Below are positions 1-8,554 of a stretch of 64,000 nucleotides of DNA, one piece after another. A model generated the notes under the pieces. It ran no database searches. It was not told the DNA's origin and was given only the letters and a program-made list of their open reading frames with translations. The position numbers and the translations under genes were made by a program. Each line of letters starts with the position of its first letter. The stretch's first letter is position 1. The stretch comes from Hanstruepera ponticola (GTDB lineage Bacteria > Bacteroidota > Bacteroidia > Flavobacteriales > Flavobacteriaceae). The stretch lies in assembly GCF_012931685.1 (NCBI RefSeq), contig NZ_JABANC010000004.1, positions 1 to 64,000 of the forward strand. The letters run 5' to 3'.

Positions 1-1271
1 CGCCTACAGCATCTAACCCAGCTGGTATTACAGTTGAGTGTATTGGTGATGTGCCTGCTGCTGATATTTCAGTAGTAACAGATGCTGCCGATAACTGTTC
101 AGTACCTGTTGTTGCTTTTGTTAGCGATAGCTCGGATGGTCAATCTTGTCCTGAAACGATTACGAGAACTTATAGTGTTACAGATGATTGTAACAACTCG
201 ATTAACGTAACGCAAACTATTATTGTTGGTGATACAATCGCGCCTGCTGAACCTGATGTACCTGCAGATGCTACATATAGTTGTATAGTTGATGTACCAG
301 ATATGATGCCTTTATCAACAACTGATAACTGTGATGGTGAATTAACATCGCAAGGTGTTGAAACTATGGATAATTCCGATTTATGTAATGTCGTAATTAC
401 ACGTACATGGGAATTTGTTGACTCATGTAACAACATGACAAGTGTATCACAAACTATTAATGTGATTGATACGACGCCTCCATCGGTGACAAATGATTTA
501 TCTGATATTACAGTAAGTTGTGATGCTATTCCAGAACCTCCTGTTCTTGAATTTGATGAATGCTCTACAAATGTTGTTATAGTTGGTGATAACCCTCAAG
601 TAACAAGTAATTTTGATCCAAACAATCCTGGTGATTATCAAATAACTTGGACCTGGAATGTTATTGACAATTGTAACTTAAAAGCAGTATTCGTACAAAA
701 TGTTTTTGTAACTCTACAAGATTTTGTGACAACGGTTACAGATGATAGATGTACAGATGACGGAGCAATAGATTTATTTGGCTATTACTCTGGTAATGAC
801 ACCTCTGGCACATGGGAAGTGATTTCTGGTGACACAGTATTAGACGGAAGCATATTTGATCCGTTAGAAGTTGAGCTTGGAGATTATATATTCAGCTATT
901 CTGTTGAAGACAATGGTTGTTTAAGTACAACAGAAGTAACAATAAATGTAAATGACGAGTGTATTCCTTTAGCATGTGATGACATTACTGTATCAACAGC
1001 TGTAACACCAAACGGTGACCAGTGGAATGAATACTTTGAAGTATTTGGTGCTGAAGATTGTGGATTTGCTATAGATATTAAGATATTTAACCGTTGGGGA
1101 GCTGTCATCTTTGAAGCCAACAGCTATCAAAATGACTGGAACGGTACGGCTCATAACTCATCGTTTGGAAATTCAGATAAAGTCCCAACAGGAACATACT
1201 ACTATATTATTAATCTAAAGAATAGTGGATTGAAACCTTTCACAGGTTACTTCTACGTAGGAACCAAATAA
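1..1271 (+). CDS. T9SS type B sorting domain (gliding-associated C-terminal) surface protein, 5' truncated
   Basis: The frame is open from base 3 with no start, so this is the C-terminal end (about 422 residues) of a larger secreted adhesin-like protein. It shows HYR-like beta-sandwich repeats with recurring DNC/DDCNN cysteine motifs and VIDTTPP-type linkers. The last ~85 residues, from about nt 990, match the T9SS type B sorting domain: TPNGDQWNEYF, then FNRWGAVIFE, then PTGTYYYIINL and a final GYFYVGTK. Such proteins are exported by T9SS and displayed on the surface. A PorP/SprF gene and a PorE-like gene follow, the usual partners of type B cargo. The exact adhesin function is unknown. Confidence 0.93.
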   Translation, partial: PTASNPAGITVECIGDVPAADISVVTDAADNCSVPVVAFVSDSSDGQSCPETITRTYSVTDDCNNSINVTQTIIVGDTIAPAEPDVPADATYSCIVDVPDMMPLSTTDNCDGELTSQGVETMDNSDLCNVVITRTWEFVDSCNNMTSVSQTINVIDTTPPSVTNDLSDITVSCDAIPEPPVLEFDECSTNVVIVGDNPQVTSNFDPNNPGDYQITWTWNVIDNCNLKAVFVQNVFVTLQDFVTTVTDDRCTDDGAIDLFGYYSGNDTSGTWEVISGDTVLDGSIFDPLEVELGDYIFSYSVEDNGCLSTTEVTINVNDECIPLACDDITVSTAVTPNGDQWNEYFEVFGAEDCGFAIDIKIFNRWGAVIFEANSYQNDWNGTAHNSSFGNSDKVPTGTYYYIINLKNSGLKPFTGYFYVGTK

Positions 1272-1282
1272 AACTTAGACCT

Positions 1283-2212
1283 ATGAAACTTATAAAACAT
1301 TATATAATTGCATTGGCATTATTAAGTTGTACGGTTGGAATTGCACAACAGTTACCGCAATTCACTCAATACATGTATAATACCATCTCGATTAACCCAG
1401 CCTACGCTGGTAGTAGAGAAACTTTAAGTGTAGTTGGTCTACATAGAAGTCAATGGGTTGGCTTTGATGGTGGTCCAATAACCCAAACCCTTTCTGTTCA
1501 TTCACCTTTAAGAAATGATAAGATTGGTATAGGAGCTTCATTTATCAATGACAAATTGGGTGATGAGCGATTCAGCTATTTTTATGGTGATTTCTCATAT
1601 ACTATTAAAACAGGTGAGAAAACTGAATTAGCATTTGGTGCTAAAGCTGGTCTTACGAGTTATAGTCTTGACAGAGCTAATACAGATCCAACGGGACAAG
1701 ATCCTTTGGTTTTTGGAGTTGAAGATCGCATGAACTTTAACATTGGTGCTGGTTTGTACTGGCACAGCCAACGTTGGTATTTAGGACTTTCAGCACCAAG
1801 ACTTTTAACTAATGATTATAGTAATGAATCACCTGATGGACAAGAATACCAAGCTTTAGAACGTGTAGGTTATTATTTTACAGGTGGATATGTGTTTGAC
1901 CTAGGTGAAAATACAAAATTAAAACCCGCTTATTTATTAAAAGCAACCAATGGTGCTCCGCTATCATTTGACATCACTGCTAACTTTTTGTTTTACGAAA
2001 AGTTCTGGTTAGGTGCTGGTTACAGAATTGATCAAAATACTTCAGCTTTAGCTGGTATTGCTGACTTCCAAGTATCAAAACAGTTACGTATTGGATACTC
2101 ATATGAATATCCTTTGTCTGACTTAAATGATTACACTGGAGGAACCCATGAAGTTTTAATAATGTTTGAATTATTTAAAACAAAACGAATTAAATCACCT
2201 AGATATTTCTAA
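1283..2212 (+). CDS. PorP/SprF family type IX secretion outer-membrane protein
   Basis: 309 residues. The signal peptide (about 1-22) ends at GIAQ. The mature start, QFTQYMYNTISINPAYAGS, is the family hallmark. The rest looks like a membrane beta-barrel, with alternating strands such as KIGIGASFINDKLG and FWLGAGYRI. Family knowledge: PorP/SprF proteins are outer-membrane partners that help secrete or anchor cargo with type B sorting domains, and each tends to sit beside its own cargo gene. That is the arrangement here, 11 nt after the adhesin stop. It is probably one transcript with the genes on either side. This is likely a dedicated paralogue for that cargo; whether it is the true SprF cannot be decided. 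Confidence 0.95.
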   Translation: MKLIKHYIIALALLSCTVGIAQQLPQFTQYMYNTISINPAYAGSRETLSVVGLHRSQWVGFDGGPITQTLSVHSPLRNDKIGIGASFINDKLGDERFSYFYGDFSYTIKTGEKTELAFGAKAGLTSYSLDRANTDPTGQDPLVFGVEDRMNFNIGAGLYWHSQRWYLGLSAPRLLTNDYSNESPDGQEYQALERVGYYFTGGYVFDLGENTKLKPAYLLKATNGAPLSFDITANFLFYEKFWLGAGYRIDQNTSALAGIADFQVSKQLRIGYSYEYPLSDLNDYTGGTHEVLIMFELFKTKRIKSPRYF

Positions 2213-2224
2213 AAATAAAATCGT

Positions 2225-4138
2225 ATGAAAACTAAAGTAATATTCACAATAATTGCATTAAGTAGTACTTTTCTATTTTCGCAAAAAAAAGTAGCTGACA
2301 GATTTTTTGACAACTACGCTTACCTAAAAGCGGCCGAGTTGTACGAAGAAGCAGTCATGAAAGGTGATAGTTCAGAACACGTTTTGACTAGATTAGGAGA
2401 CTGTTACTATAACAATTCGTTAACGCAACAAGCTTCAAAGTGGTACAACCTGGCTCTACGAAAGTATGAAAAGGTTAACCCAGAATACATTTATAAATAT
2501 ATTCAATCCCAACGTAGTTTAGGAAACTATGAAGAAGCTGACAAGTGGTTGGTAACATTTAAAGAAATACAGGATGATGATAGTCGTGCTGAAGAATTAG
2601 ATGGCAGTAACATTCACTTATACAAAGAATTAGAATCTAAAAAAGGTATTGTTGTTGAAACTAAAAACCTAGACGCTAATTCCAGTTATTCAGATTTTGG
2701 TGGTTTTGTACATGAAAACAAACTATACTTTGCTTCAGCTAGAAATACTGAAAATGACATTTATAAATGGAATGGAGAGCCGTATTTAGATATCTATTCA
2801 GGTGAAATAAGTAATGATGAAGAAAACAAATACGAACTTGGCGATGTTACAGGCGTAGAGTTTGACGAAGTAAAGCGTGATGATATTCACGAAGCTAGTG
2901 TTTGTATTACGAATGATGGTAACACCATGTACTTTACAAGAGATAATGTTGATAAAAGAAATAAGCCTCGATATGACAAAAAAGGAACTTCTCACTTAAA
3001 AATTTACAAAGCCACAAAAACCGACGAAGGTTGGGGAGAAAGTGTAGAATTACCATTCAATGACGAGGTGTTTTCTACAGGTCATCCAACATTGAGTCCA
3101 GATAATAAAACGCTTTATTTTGTTTCTGACCGTGAAGGTGGTTATGGACAAACAGATATCTACAAAGTATCCATTGATGGTGACAGCTATGGCACTCCAG
3201 AAAATTTAGGAGAGTCAGTAAATACAGAAGGACGTGAAATGTTCCCATTTGTTGCTAAAGATAGTACCTTATACTTCTCTTCTGACGGATTCTTAAATTT
3301 AGGATTATTAGATATTTTTAAATCTAATATTATTAAAGACGACTCTGCGGAAACAGAAAACCTTGGTGCACCATATAACAGTGGTTACGATGATTTTGCT
3401 TTCTATATCAATAGTGATACTAAAGAAGGTTATTTTACATCAAATAGACCAGGCGGTAAAGGTGGTGACGACATTTACAGTTTAAAAGAAATGCCTTGTA
3501 AACAAATGATTAAAGGTGTTGTAAGAGATAGTTTAACCCTAATGCCATTGGTTGGTGCTAAAGTTCAACTTATTGACGAAGCTGGTAAAATTGTTTCTGA
3601 AACTGAAACCAATGAAGAAGGCGAATACGAAATTGAAGCCGATTGTGATCAGATATACACCGTTCTTGGTAGTATGGCAGATTACAAAGATGACAAGAAA
3701 GATGTAACGACTTCTGATGTTAATGGTGAAGAAAATGAAGTTGATTTAAACTTAATACCATTAATTATTGGTGGTGAAATAGTAATCAACCCAATATTCT
3801 TTGACTTTGATAAGTGGAATATACGTCCAGATGCAGCCTACGAACTTGAAAATATCGTATCTGTAATGCGTGCACATCCAAATATGGTTATTAAAATTGA
3901 ATCGCATACTGATAGTCGTGGTAGTGACCGCTACAACATGAAGTTGTCTGACAGACGTGCCAAATCAACTCAAAAGTATTTATACTCTAGAGGAATTGAA
4001 GAGGAACGCATTGAAAGTGCCATTGGTTATGGTGAAACGCAATTGGTTAACGAATGTTCTAATGGTGTATCATGTTCTAAAGAACAGCACCAAGCTAATA
4101 GACGATCTAAATTTATCATCTTAAGTGATAATCAATAA
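2225..4138 (+). CDS. PorE-like OmpA family protein (TPR, PD40 propeller, carboxypeptidase-regulatory, OmpA)
   Basis: 637 residues with a signal peptide ending near FLFSQ. Domain order: TPR-like helices about 25-125 (YLKAAELYEEAVMKG), WD40-like PD40 propeller about 150-415 (LSPDNKTLYFVSDREGG), carboxypeptidase-regulatory-like beta domain about 420-500 (IKGVVRDSLTLMPLVGAKV), and OmpA C-terminal peptidoglycan-binding domain about 525-637 (FFDFDKWNIRPDAAYEL, then SHTDSRG). This four-domain plan is that of PorE, a periplasmic protein that ties the T9SS to peptidoglycan. It lies 12 nt after the PorP/SprF gene and ends the operon before a strong terminator. It is probably a locus-specific PorE paralogue. 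Confidence 0.93.
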   Translation: MKTKVIFTIIALSSTFLFSQKKVADRFFDNYAYLKAAELYEEAVMKGDSSEHVLTRLGDCYYNNSLTQQASKWYNLALRKYEKVNPEYIYKYIQSQRSLGNYEEADKWLVTFKEIQDDDSRAEELDGSNIHLYKELESKKGIVVETKNLDANSSYSDFGGFVHENKLYFASARNTENDIYKWNGEPYLDIYSGEISNDEENKYELGDVTGVEFDEVKRDDIHEASVCITNDGNTMYFTRDNVDKRNKPRYDKKGTSHLKIYKATKTDEGWGESVELPFNDEVFSTGHPTLSPDNKTLYFVSDREGGYGQTDIYKVSIDGDSYGTPENLGESVNTEGREMFPFVAKDSTLYFSSDGFLNLGLLDIFKSNIIKDDSAETENLGAPYNSGYDDFAFYINSDTKEGYFTSNRPGGKGGDDIYSLKEMPCKQMIKGVVRDSLTLMPLVGAKVQLIDEAGKIVSETETNEEGEYEIEADCDQIYTVLGSMADYKDDKKDVTTSDVNGEENEVDLNLIPLIIGGEIVINPIFFDFDKWNIRPDAAYELENIVSVMRAHPNMVIKIESHTDSRGSDRYNMKLSDRRAKSTQKYLYSRGIEEERIESAIGYGETQLVNECSNGVSCSKEQHQANRRSKFIILSDNQ

Positions 4139-4280
4139 CATACCCTTATGAAACGCTAGTTAAGCTGCTACAAGCAGTTTAGCTGGTGCCTTCAATTACA
4201 ATACTAGTTACATAAGATTTAAGTAAATTGATTTAATATGCTTACAATATTAAAACCTTCCTAACAATGATCTTATTAAC

Positions 4281-4310
4281 TAAAAAGCCACTCCTAGCGA
4301 GTGGCTTTTG
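4281..4310 (+). terminator. Rho-independent terminator of the adhesin/PorP/PorE operon
   Basis: Stem AAAAGCCACTC with loop CTAGC and matching arm GAGTGGCTTTT. The perfect 11-bp arms end in a T-run, about 140 nt after the PorE-like stop codon. Confidence 0.85.
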
Positions 4311-4350
4311 AATTTTAAAAATATTAGATTTGTAGGTACATGGAATAAAT

Positions 4351-4372
4351 ATAACATTACGAGTAATGTTAT
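4351..4372. promoter_or_regulatory. Perfect 10-bp inverted repeat upstream of a lipoprotein gene
   Basis: ATAACATTAC, two bases GA, then GTAATGTTAT: a perfect 10-bp dyad 24 nt before the ATG at 4397. A TAnnTTTG-like -7 element (TAGATTTG, 4325-4332) lies just upstream, so the dyad would sit near the transcript start or in the 5' leader. It could be an operator or an RNA hairpin. There is no T-run, so it is not a standard terminator. Confidence 0.5.
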
Positions 4373-4396
4373 TTATGTGTTTTACAACATTAGAAA

Positions 4397-5125
4397 ATGA
4401 CAAAAAAGTTACTGATAATAATAATTTCGGGAATTCTATTTCATTCTTGTCAAGAGAAAGAACAATCCAATTCGCTTGTTCAAACAGTTAAAGAAAAGAA
4501 TTGGGATATTGAAAAGTTAAACAATAGAGCTGTTCAACACCTAGATACTACTAAATGGGATATAAAGCTATTTAATCAAGACATTGAAACATATAATAAG
4601 TATTCTAAAATTTTTCAGAGTTATCCATTAAACAAATCGCCTTTTCCAGTAGCTGAATATAATTATGCTGTATCCAGTAATCCGTTTGTAATGGATATGG
4701 ACTCTACAGTTTTTAAAGGTGTAAGAATTGGAGAATTTGAAAACCCAGAAAGTGAAATAATAATCGATAAACTAACCTTAATTATTTTAACAAATGACAA
4801 GGATGCAGAAGAAACCACATTGGTTGATTCACGTAATTATCCGTATTTAACAGCACAAGGAATATTTAAAGTAAAAAACAATGAATTTGATTGGGTGTTT
4901 TCCGCAAGTCCAGATGGATATTCTACATTGCTTATAAATATGAAACTTTTTGATTTAAGATTTGGAGAAACAATCATAATTTATCCCCAAACAGACAAAT
5001 CATTCCTATATGATCAAATAAAAGATTCACCAAATAACTATGAAACTTTTAAAGACTTCAAGAAATCTATAATGACTAATCCAAAAGTGAAGAAACATCT
5101 GATTTCTAAAAAAAATATTAAATAA
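4397..5125 (+). CDS. hypothetical lipoprotein
   Basis: 242 residues with an N-terminal signal and lipobox ending at FHSC (Cys17), so it is predicted to be lipid-anchored in the envelope. I recognise no family. The mature part is charged and mixed alpha/beta, with aromatic-rich strands (WDIKLFNQDI, FDWVFSASPDGYSTLLINMKLF) and a Lys-rich C-terminus. It is a single-gene unit: terminator upstream, its own regulatory dyad (4351-4372), and a weak hairpin plus T-run downstream at 5222-5242. AT-richness exceeds that of the housekeeping neighbours, so horizontal acquisition is possible but not shown. Confidence 0.75.
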   Translation: MTKKLLIIIISGILFHSCQEKEQSNSLVQTVKEKNWDIEKLNNRAVQHLDTTKWDIKLFNQDIETYNKYSKIFQSYPLNKSPFPVAEYNYAVSSNPFVMDMDSTVFKGVRIGEFENPESEIIIDKLTLIILTNDKDAEETTLVDSRNYPYLTAQGIFKVKNNEFDWVFSASPDGYSTLLINMKLFDLRFGETIIIYPQTDKSFLYDQIKDSPNNYETFKDFKKSIMTNPKVKKHLISKKNIK

Positions 5126-5221
5126 AAACATTGAACAACAATGGCAATAAGTAATTCTTCTTCTAGCCTACTTTGGTCTTTATTTGCAAAGTTAAGTGCT
5201 AACCCACCTAACGAAAATATG

Positions 5222-5242
5222 GCCAAGCCGTTGGCTATGTTT
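5222..5242 (+). terminator. Weak hairpin and T-run after the lipoprotein gene
   Basis: GCCAA, loop GCCG, TTGGC, then TATG and a T-run. The stem is only 5 bp and it lies about 100 nt after the stop at 5125. The stretch 5126-5221 shows no gene I can support. Confidence 0.4.
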
Positions 5243-5255
5243 TTTAAAAAAAGTT

Positions 5256-5287
5256 AAAAAAAACCTCGAATTATCGAGGTTCTTTTA
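5256..5287 (-). terminator. Rho-independent terminator of the fasciclin gene
   Basis: AACCTCG, loop AATTAT, CGAGGTT, with a long A-run on the plus strand (T-run on the minus strand) at 5251-5261. It sits about 25 nt past the end of the minus-strand fasciclin gene. Confidence 0.8.
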
Positions 5288-5308
5288 TTAATATCAATGT
5301 ATTGCTGA

Positions 5309-5821
5309 TTATTTTGGCATTACCACTGTATTTATTACATGAATGACACCATTGCTACCCATAACATCTGTGGCAGTAATTTCACTAAAATTTCCATTTG
5401 AGTCTTTTAGCCAAATTTTGCCGTCTTTTTCCAAAACAGTAAGCATCTGCCCATTTAAAGCTTTTAGTTCAACCATGCCATTACCTTTCTTCAACGCAGC
5501 AACTACATCAGTCGCAGTAATTTTACCAGGTATTACATGATAAGTTAAGATATTAGCTAATGCTTTTTGATTTTTTTGTTCTAAAAGAGAATTTAATGTT
5601 TTTGAATCAATTTTGGCGAACGCATCGTTTGTTGGTGCAAAAACTGTAAAGGGTCCATCTCCTTGTAAGGCACTAACTAAATTCGCAGCCTTTAAAGCTG
5701 TCACTAATGTTGTAAAATCTTCATTACCAACAGCAACTTCGACTATCGATTCTTGGGCACTAGCATTGGCAGTAACACCTAATGTCAGAGCAATTGTTAA
5801 AATAAGAACTAATTTTTTCAT
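5309..5821 (-). CDS. secreted fasciclin (FAS1) domain protein
   Basis: 170 residues. The signal peptide (about 1-23) ends at ASAQ. A single FAS1 domain fills the rest, with the conserved H1 box FTVFAPTNDAF (about 59-69), the YHV motif (ILTYHVIPGKI) and the C-terminal H2 box NGVIHVINTVVMP. FAS1 proteins are secreted or periplasmic adhesion-type domains whose bacterial role is poorly defined. It is monocistronic, with a terminator at 5256-5287. The 286 nt between this start and the next gene (5822-6107) are AT-rich and hold only putative promoters. Confidence 0.95.
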   Translation of the reverse strand: MKKLVLILTIALTLGVTANASAQESIVEVAVGNEDFTTLVTALKAANLVSALQGDGPFTVFAPTNDAFAKIDSKTLNSLLEQKNQKALANILTYHVIPGKITATDVVAALKKGNGMVELKALNGQMLTVLEKDGKIWLKDSNGNFSEITATDVMGSNGVIHVINTVVMPK

Positions 5822-6107
5822 AATATTTTTTTTTAAAATTCATGTAAAGATATAACTAATATAATTGTTTGTCTAACTTTTTAACTTTTAATTTAGACAA
5901 AAAAATAAATGACTTAATTAAAACTTCAGTCATAAACGTTTATTATTTAATTCTACTAGTCTCCTACTTACGAAATTTATAGCGTCAGCTTGCAATACGC
6001 TTATTTAGCGAACTTACTATCTGTGATTTATTTATTAACTTTAGAAGATCAACACACGACGAAATCATACACAAATACTTCTTGATTCATTTAGAGAAAT
6101 TCAAATT

Positions 6108-6500
6108 ATGATAAGAAAACTTAAAATTATCTGTTTACTTTTACTACTGCCAATTTATTTAGTTGCACAAGAACCAAGTACTAATTCATCTAATCAAAAT
6201 GATCTTTTAACTGGAAAATGGAAAGTTGATTTGCGACCTACACCGAATTCTGATGAATATTATCAACCCTTTTTAGTAAAATCTATAAATAATAATACGT
6301 TTACAGGAACATTCTATGGTAGTGACATAAAAAATGCCCTGATAAATGAAAATTGGTCAAAACTTTATTTCGCATTTTCTACATCAGATCAAAGTAATGA
6401 CTATTATCACTCCGGTTATCTCGAAAATGGTAAGCTCTATGGAATAACATATTGTCCAAATCGAGAATTTACCGCTCCTTGGACAGCGACCAGAGATTAA
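6108..6500 (+). CDS. hypothetical secreted protein
   Basis: 130 residues with a clear signal peptide (about 1-20, ending YLVAQ). The mature part has a lipocalin-like opening (LTGKWKVDLRPTP) followed by short beta strands (NTFTGTFYGSDI, YHSGYLENGKLYGITYC), suggesting a small beta-barrel or sandwich. I recognise no named family. It is monocistronic and shares a bidirectional terminator with the CAP gene on the other strand. The 145 nt after its stop contain no further gene. Confidence 0.75.
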   Translation: MIRKLKIICLLLLLPIYLVAQEPSTNSSNQNDLLTGKWKVDLRPTPNSDEYYQPFLVKSINNNTFTGTFYGSDIKNALINENWSKLYFAFSTSDQSNDYYHSGYLENGKLYGITYCPNREFTAPWTATRD

Positions 6501-6644
6501 AACGAGCGTTCAATAACACGTTCAGTTCGTTGTGTAAAAATTTCTTCTCGGATATCCTGCGTATTTACTAATTGTATTTTACGACTGAAAAGTCCGCTAG
6601 ACATTTTCTAAAAAGTGCCATACAATATATCGTTGAGAAAACAT

Positions 6645-6675
6645 AAAAAAAGACTACCAGAACGGTAGTCTTTTT
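6645..6675. terminator. Bidirectional terminator
   Basis: AAAAAGACTACC, loop AGAAC, GGTAGTCTTTTT. The 12-bp arms are flanked by A- and T-runs, so it works for both the plus gene ending 6500 and the minus gene ending 6738. Confidence 0.88.
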
Positions 6676-6737
6676 CAGTTAAGTAAATTGATTTAGGTTG
6701 CTATTAATCTATCTATATACTAACAATTATGAGTCGG

Positions 6738-7232
6738 TTATTTCTTTACAAAAATATTGGTATAATACCATCTACCTTCACTATTCTGCTCGGCAGATAT
6801 TTCAAAATCTGTGTAATTTCCTTCAATGTTTTCTCGGTGACCATCACTATTTAACCAGGCATTTACAACAGACTGTGCAGATGTATAGCCATAGGCCACA
6901 TTCTCCGATACTCTATTGGCTCCTACACTATTTACCAAATAGTTTTTACGTTGGAAAAAATTATCGTGTGAGACGTTATTTTGAGCAATCATATAATCCG
7001 TATGACTATAAGCTTGGGCCTTTATAACGTTCATATTATCTAGCGGGTTTAATCCAAGACTTAATCTGTGATCATTAATAAGTTCCATAATCTCCACTTC
7101 AATAGCTTTGGTTTCAGGAACAATTAATTCAGCATGTGCGTTGTTTGCATTTTCATCTAATGATTCTGATGAACACGAGGTTGCGAGCATGATAAGCAAT
7201 ACCATAACAGGCAATAAAGTAGGTCTTTTCAT
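6738..7232 (-). CDS. CAP (SCP/PR-1) domain lipoprotein
   Basis: 164 residues with a lipoprotein signal (lipobox LATSC, Cys20). A CAP domain spans about 45-164, with the first helix IMELINDHRLSLGLNPL, conserved AYSHTDYM and VSHDNF (CAP histidines), the SENVAYG motif, VNAWLNSDGHRENI and a closing YYTNIFVKK. Bacterial CAP proteins are extracytoplasmic and mostly of unknown function. It stands alone downstream of pdxH, separated by a 165-nt region rich in ATCGAT motifs (see 7304-7333). Confidence 0.93.
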   Translation of the reverse strand: MKRPTLLPVMVLLIMLATSCSSESLDENANNAHAELIVPETKAIEVEIMELINDHRLSLGLNPLDNMNVIKAQAYSHTDYMIAQNNVSHDNFFQRKNYLVNSVGANRVSENVAYGYTSAQSVVNAWLNSDGHRENIEGNYTDFEISAEQNSEGRWYYTNIFVKK

Positions 7233-7303
7233 TGTTAGGTTATTTAGATTTGGGATAGTAAAATTAACTTCCTAACCGAAAGAGAGTGTTAAAGAAATGT
7301 TAA

Positions 7304-7333
7304 AATCGATAAAAGACATGCTTTTTATCGATT
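7304..7333. repeat. 11-bp perfect inverted repeat between pdxH and the CAP gene
   Basis: AATCGATAAAA, loop GACATGCT, TTTTATCGATT. Further TTTTTAATCG[AG]T copies lie at about 7341-7352 and 7381-7392, and another ATCGAT sits inside the end of pdxH (about 7409-7414). Its position suggests either an operator for the CAP gene or a weak AT-rich terminator for pdxH. Confidence 0.5.
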
Positions 7334-7397
7334 GTTTATGTTTTTAATCGATGAAATGCACGTTTTGAAGTGAAAATAGTGTTTTTAATCGGTTTTT

Positions 7398-8045
7398 TTA
7401 TGGCGATAATCGATTTTTTGACCAATTGAATTCTGCATCTAGTTTATAGCGAATTCGATCGTGCAATCTATTAGGTCTCCCTTGCCAAAATTCTATTTCA
7501 ACAGGTTTAACAAGGTAACCACCCCAAAAGTCAGGACGTTGAATAGTTTTACCTTCATACTGCTTTTCAAGTGCTTTCAATTCACTTTCAAGGGTTTCTC
7601 TGTCTGAAATAACAGCACTTTGTTCAGATACTATAGCACCTAACTGGCTACCTCTAGGACGTGACTCAAAATAGCCATCACTTAAATTTTCAGCAATTTT
7701 TTCAGCTTTACCCTTAATAATAATCTGACGTTCGGCCCCATGCCAAAAAAAGGATAGGCTTACATTTGGATTATTAGCTATTGCCCTACCCTTTTCACTA
7801 TTGTAATTTGTAAAAAATATAAAGCCTTCATAAGTATAACGCTTAAGCAAAACAATTCTATTTTTGGGATAACCATCTAGACCAATAGTAGATATGGTCA
7901 TAGCGTTAGTTTCGTCTTCTGGAAAATGGGTATCAACCTCATGAAACCAAGTTCTAAACAACTCTAATGGATTATCAGGTGATTGCTCCAGTGATAGTTC
8001 TCCTTTTTCGTAAGATTTTCTGTAATTGCTTAAGTCTGCATCCAT
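7398..8045 (-). CDS. pdxH: pyridoxamine 5'-phosphate oxidase
   Basis: 215 residues, the usual PdxH length. It oxidises PNP or PMP to pyridoxal 5'-phosphate with FMN in the cytoplasm. Visible features: N-terminal LSNYRKSYEKGELS, the FMN-binding core NRIVLLKRYTYEGFIFFTNYNSEKG, FFWHGAERQIIIKGKAEK, the SRPRGSQLGAIVS loop, and the C-terminal family signature EFWQGRPNRLHDRI. The gene is full length and stands alone on the minus strand. Its last codons overlap the ATCGAT-rich spacer. Confidence 0.96.
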   Translation of the reverse strand: MDADLSNYRKSYEKGELSLEQSPDNPLELFRTWFHEVDTHFPEDETNAMTISTIGLDGYPKNRIVLLKRYTYEGFIFFTNYNSEKGRAIANNPNVSLSFFWHGAERQIIIKGKAEKIAENLSDGYFESRPRGSQLGAIVSEQSAVISDRETLESELKALEKQYEGKTIQRPDFWGGYLVKPVEIEFWQGRPNRLHDRIRYKLDAEFNWSKNRLSP

Positions 8046-8137
8046 TAGGAATACTGGTTATTTAAATTAATAATTAATTAAGGTCTATATTTTTTAACTA
8101 CTGAAATTTCTTATAAATTTAAGCAATATTTGATGAA

Positions 8138-8554
8138 ATGAATTTTGAAAAGAGTAATTATTTTAAGCTTTTAAATCACAAGAAATTAGCGCTTTCTTTT
8201 GGTGATTTTTATTTAATGAATAGATTTATTATTTCAGAATTACATGAAGGTATTCACTTTGATTGGGATAAAATTCAAGTTTTAGCTGCCGAGCTCATTA
8301 GACATTATGGCTACGGACTGAAAATTGGGTATATATCAAATAGAATAAACCCTTACTCGCTTGATCCGCATTTATGGACACAATTTAATCAAGAGTTTGG
8401 ATTTATTATAGCCAGTGCTGCAGTTGTTTATGATGATATAAGCTATATGAATGCTACTTTAGAAAAGCAGTTTACAAGCAATAGTTTAAAACGTTGCTCT
8501 AGCCTAGAGGAAGCTATTTATTGGATGCAAAATATTGAAGAGTTTAAAATTTAA
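8138..8554 (+). CDS. conserved hypothetical protein (STAS-like size)
   Basis: 138 residues, soluble, no signal or membrane segment. It has a pattern of alternating helix and strand (LSFGDFYLMNRFIISEL, YGYGLKIGYISNRINPYSLDP, FIIASAAVVYDD) with a conserved-looking C-terminus KRCSSLEEAIYWMQNI. It resembles the small STAS/SpoIIAA-like proteins of flavobacteria, but I cannot name a family. Its 3' end overlaps the converging rnz gene by 11 nt with no terminator between them, so the two transcripts overlap. Confidence 0.75.
   Translation: MNFEKSNYFKLLNHKKLALSFGDFYLMNRFIISELHEGIHFDWDKIQVLAAELIRHYGYGLKIGYISNRINPYSLDPHLWTQFNQEFGFIIASAAVVYDDISYMNATLEKQFTSNSLKRCSSLEEAIYWMQNIEEFKI

Noticed and set aside
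5038-5226. Small minus-strand ORF with LGGLALNFANKDQ
   Set aside because: It overlaps the 3' end of the 4397 lipoprotein gene and reads back through its weak terminator; no signal or context supports it.
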